From: Nitrospirota bacterium
GTDB taxonomy: Bacteria > Nitrospirota > JACRHJ01
Reading direction: 5' to 3'
Assembly (NCBI GenBank): GCA_027328825.1
Contig: DAHWTK010000071.1
Location: forward strand, 1 to 8,640
DNA length: 8,640 nt
The notes beneath the pieces are model-generated. The model was not told the DNA's origin, ran no database searches, and saw only the letters and a list, made by a program, of their open reading frames with translations. The stretch's first letter is position 1. Each line of letters starts with the position of its first letter. The translations under genes were made by a program, and so were the position numbers. Shown here piece after piece: positions 7,251 through 8,640 of the stretch.

Positions 7251-8147
7251 ATGAGCTTAAGTATAGTAAGAAAAAAGTTGGAAGGGCTGCCTTTTGGTGA
7301 TTCTAGTATTTTAATACCGGGCAATCAACCCACAGCAATAATGAATTTGGTTAAATACCGCAAATTTTTATTTATGGCGGAAGAGCTAAGACTTCCTTTT
7401 CTGGAACCAATAATCGCAAAAATAAAAACGGACGATGTATTGACTAAATCTATAACAGATGCGGCCTATTTTAATAATCCTTTGGAGGCAGAAAAAAAAG
7501 CCAATTTCGGAAATTTAGTTATTTCCAATGCCAAGGCTGTTTTCGATTTTTTAAAAACAGCAACCGTGGATCAGGATGAAAATTTTATAAATATAAAATT
7601 CCCCTGTGGAAAAAATATGGAGGATATTGTAAAAAATCTAGATTCATTGCAAAGATCGTTGCAACTTGCTGTTATGAATGATGTAACACAAGGTGTCGTA
7701 GAGGTGAAAGGTTGGGAGCAAGGGTCTTTATGGGTAGTAATTTTTTTAAAAACTGTCGCTGCAGTTACATTAATTGGAAATGTCGCTTGGGCTGCCGCTG
7801 TTATCAATGAGCAAAGAGCTAAGGCCGAAATTGCTAAAGAATATTTGAGATCAATAAAAACAAAAAATGATTTTTTAGATAACTTAAAAGAAAAAGATGA
7901 GGAGCTAATAAATTCTCTTGTTGATATGGAGGCAAGAAATATAGCGGATAATATAACTTTAAAAGATAATGAATCTATTGAAAGATTAAAGGTATCTATA
8001 AAATTAATGTCTGATTTATTACTTAAAGGAACCGAAATTCATCCTTCTTTGAACGCAGGGCAGGAAGTTAAGAAACTTTTCCCAGATTTAAATTCCCTGC
8101 CAATTTTTTCAAAAATAAAATTATTAAAAGAATCAGAAGATAAATAG
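7251..8147 (+). CDS. Unrecognised AT-rich protein with probable membrane segment
   Basis: I do not recognise this 298-residue protein. Residues 1-157 look mostly helical and soluble. VVEVKGWEQGSLWVVIF (149-165) reads as a beta-hairpin or as the approach to a membrane. A strongly hydrophobic stretch at 160-185 is a likely transmembrane helix, although Lys167 lies within it, so a buried amphipathic helix is an alternative. Residues 187-260 are rich in Glu, Lys, Asn, Leu and Ile and suggest a long helix or coiled coil, followed by a charged tail. No signal peptide, zinc motif, P-loop or known catalytic motif is visible. The gene has a strong ribosome-binding site, 17 bases after the ntrY stop, and its TAG stop overlaps the Shine-Dalgarno of ntrX, so it should be co-transcribed with both. 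Its codon use is unlike every neighbour, implying transfer. A role in modulating NtrY/NtrX signalling, or as an accessory or defence gene, is only conjecture. Confidence 0.82.
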   Translation: MSLSIVRKKLEGLPFGDSSILIPGNQPTAIMNLVKYRKFLFMAEELRLPFLEPIIAKIKTDDVLTKSITDAAYFNNPLEAEKKANFGNLVISNAKAVFDFLKTATVDQDENFINIKFPCGKNMEDIVKNLDSLQRSLQLAVMNDVTQGVVEVKGWEQGSLWVVIFLKTVAAVTLIGNVAWAAAVINEQRAKAEIAKEYLRSIKTKNDFLDNLKEKDEELINSLVDMEARNIADNITLKDNESIERLKVSIKLMSDLLLKGTEIHPSLNAGQEVKKLFPDLNSLPIFSKIKLLKESEDK

Positions 8148-8150
8148 GAG
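8146..8150 (+). promoter_or_regulatory. Shine-Dalgarno fixing the TTG start of ntrX
   Basis: AGGAG overlaps the TAG stop of the preceding gene (8145-8147) and is 8 bases upstream of TTG 8159. No ATG or GTG is suitably placed, so this spacing decides the ntrX start. Confidence 0.75.
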
Positions 8151-8158
8151 TATTTTAG

Positions 8159-8640
8159 TTGCCCCACATCCTCATAATCGACGACGAAAAATCAATCCTT
8201 AAGTCCGTGGGCGACATACTGGCGGACGAGGGATACGAGGTCTCCACGGCGGAGAGTGGCGCGGAGGGCTTAAAGTCCGCAAAGGACGCGCTCCCGGACC
8301 TGGTGCTTCTCGACGTCTGGATGCCTGGGATGGACGGCCTGGAGACGCTCGGCAAGCTGCGCGAGTTTTCAGCGACCCTCCCCGTCATCGTCATGTCCGG
8401 GCACGGGACAATCGACACCGCCGTTAAGGCCGTGAAGCTCGGCGCGTACGACTTCATCGAAAAGCCGCTCTCGCTCGACAAGCTCTCCCTTTCCGTAAAA
8501 AACGGCCTTGATAAATCCCGCCTCGAAGAAGAGAACCGTTCGCTGAAAGAAAAATTCGAGGGCCGTTGCTCGATAATCGGGAATTCTCAGAAGATAATCG
8601 CCCTGCGGGAGCAGATTTTCCGCGCCGGGCCGACGAACGG
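8159..8640 (+). CDS. ntrX: NtrX-type response regulator, N-terminal part
   Basis: The frame opens at TTG 8159 and runs 160 codons to the window edge without a stop. Residues 3-115 form a complete receiver domain: acidic pair Asp8-Asp9 (LIIDDE), phospho-accepting Asp52 (LLDVWMPGMDG), Ser80 (MSGHG) and Lys102 (EKPL). A helical linker (about 117-135) leads into CSIIGNSQKI (137-146), the usual entry to a sigma54-interacting AAA+ ATPase domain. Its Walker A and GAFTGA motifs lie beyond the window. NtrX is phosphorylated by NtrY and activates sigma54 promoters; the order NtrY then NtrX is typical. The unusual points are the TTG start and the foreign gene between the partners, so translation may be coupled to that gene's termination. 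Plain NtrC-type regulators are an alternative, but the MSGHGTIDTAV receiver and NtrY linkage favour NtrX. Confidence 0.92.
   Translation, partial: MPHILIIDDEKSILKSVGDILADEGYEVSTAESGAEGLKSAKDALPDLVLLDVWMPGMDGLETLGKLREFSATLPVIVMSGHGTIDTAVKAVKLGAYDFIEKPLSLDKLSLSVKNGLDKSRLEEENRSLKEKFEGRCSIIGNSQKIIALREQIFRAGPTN

Larger units (their letters stand above)
7234..8158. other. AT-rich insert between ntrY and ntrX, probably acquired
   Basis: Composition shifts abruptly at both ends. Sampled 60-base lines give 22/60 G+C (7261-7320) and 14/60 (7861-7920) inside, against 38/60 in ntrY (7021-7080) and 41/60 in ntrX (8221-8280). Codon choice inside favours AAA, AAT, TTT, TTA and ATA. The segment carries a single gene and no recognisable transposase, integrase, terminal inverted repeat or tRNA target. 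Both flanking genes appear intact, so the insertion is at their junction. The exact borders cannot be set without a relative that lacks the insert. Confidence 0.7.

Noticed and set aside
7571..7807. Antisense frame of 78 codons in the AT-rich gene
   Set aside because: It lies fully within the plus-strand frame, has no ribosome-binding site, and reads as Thr/Ser/Phe-rich low-information sequence.
7234..8158. Insertion sequence or prophage origin of the AT-rich segment
   Set aside because: I found no transposase or integrase motifs, terminal inverted repeats or obvious target-site duplication. Only the short similarity of two ribosome-binding regions is present.
8155..8481. Minus-strand frame opposite ntrX
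   Set aside because: The plus strand encodes an unmistakable receiver domain with all key residues, so this is a shadow frame.

Overview
This window looks like chromosomal DNA from a GC-rich, Gram-negative-type bacterium. A Desulfobacterota or Nitrospirota-like lineage is my best guess. It rests on an NtrY/NtrX sensor-regulator pair, a secreted beta-propeller protein with a cleavable signal peptide, and frequent ATA and AGG codons in an otherwise GC-rich background. I cannot fix the taxonomy from this sequence alone.

Layout. (1) At the left edge, on the minus strand, is the start of a family 4-type glycosyltransferase that runs off the window. (2) A short AT-rich divergent intergenic region (347-450) carries a good sigma70-type promoter and a tandem GGTTGAC repeat. 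(3) Five tightly packed plus-strand genes (451-4950) look like one transcription unit: a secreted seven-repeat beta-propeller protein, a 57-residue Sm/LSm-like protein, L-threonine 3-dehydrogenase (tdh), a second zinc-dependent dehydrogenase, and a MobB-like P-loop NTPase. The gaps are 8, 20, 2 and 0 bases. (4) After a 77-87 base gap with its own sigma70-type promoter comes the full-length histidine kinase ntrY. (5) Next is an AT-rich, unrecognised gene for a 298-residue protein with a likely membrane segment. (6) Last is the start of ntrX, the partner response regulator, cut by the window end.

The kinase and regulator form the clearest functional unit: NtrY should phosphorylate NtrX, which normally drives sigma54-dependent transcription. 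Tdh oxidises threonine to 2-amino-3-ketobutyrate. The neighbouring dehydrogenase and NTPase have intact cofactor motifs, but their substrates cannot be read from sequence.

The most unusual feature is the AT-rich gene lodged between ntrY and ntrX. Its composition (14/60 and 22/60 G+C in two sampled lines, against 38/60 and 41/60 in ntrY and ntrX) marks it as foreign. Yet it fits the operon cleanly: it has a strong Shine-Dalgarno sequence of its own, and its stop codon overlaps the Shine-Dalgarno of ntrX, which starts with TTG. I see no transposase, integrase or inverted repeat that would explain how it arrived.
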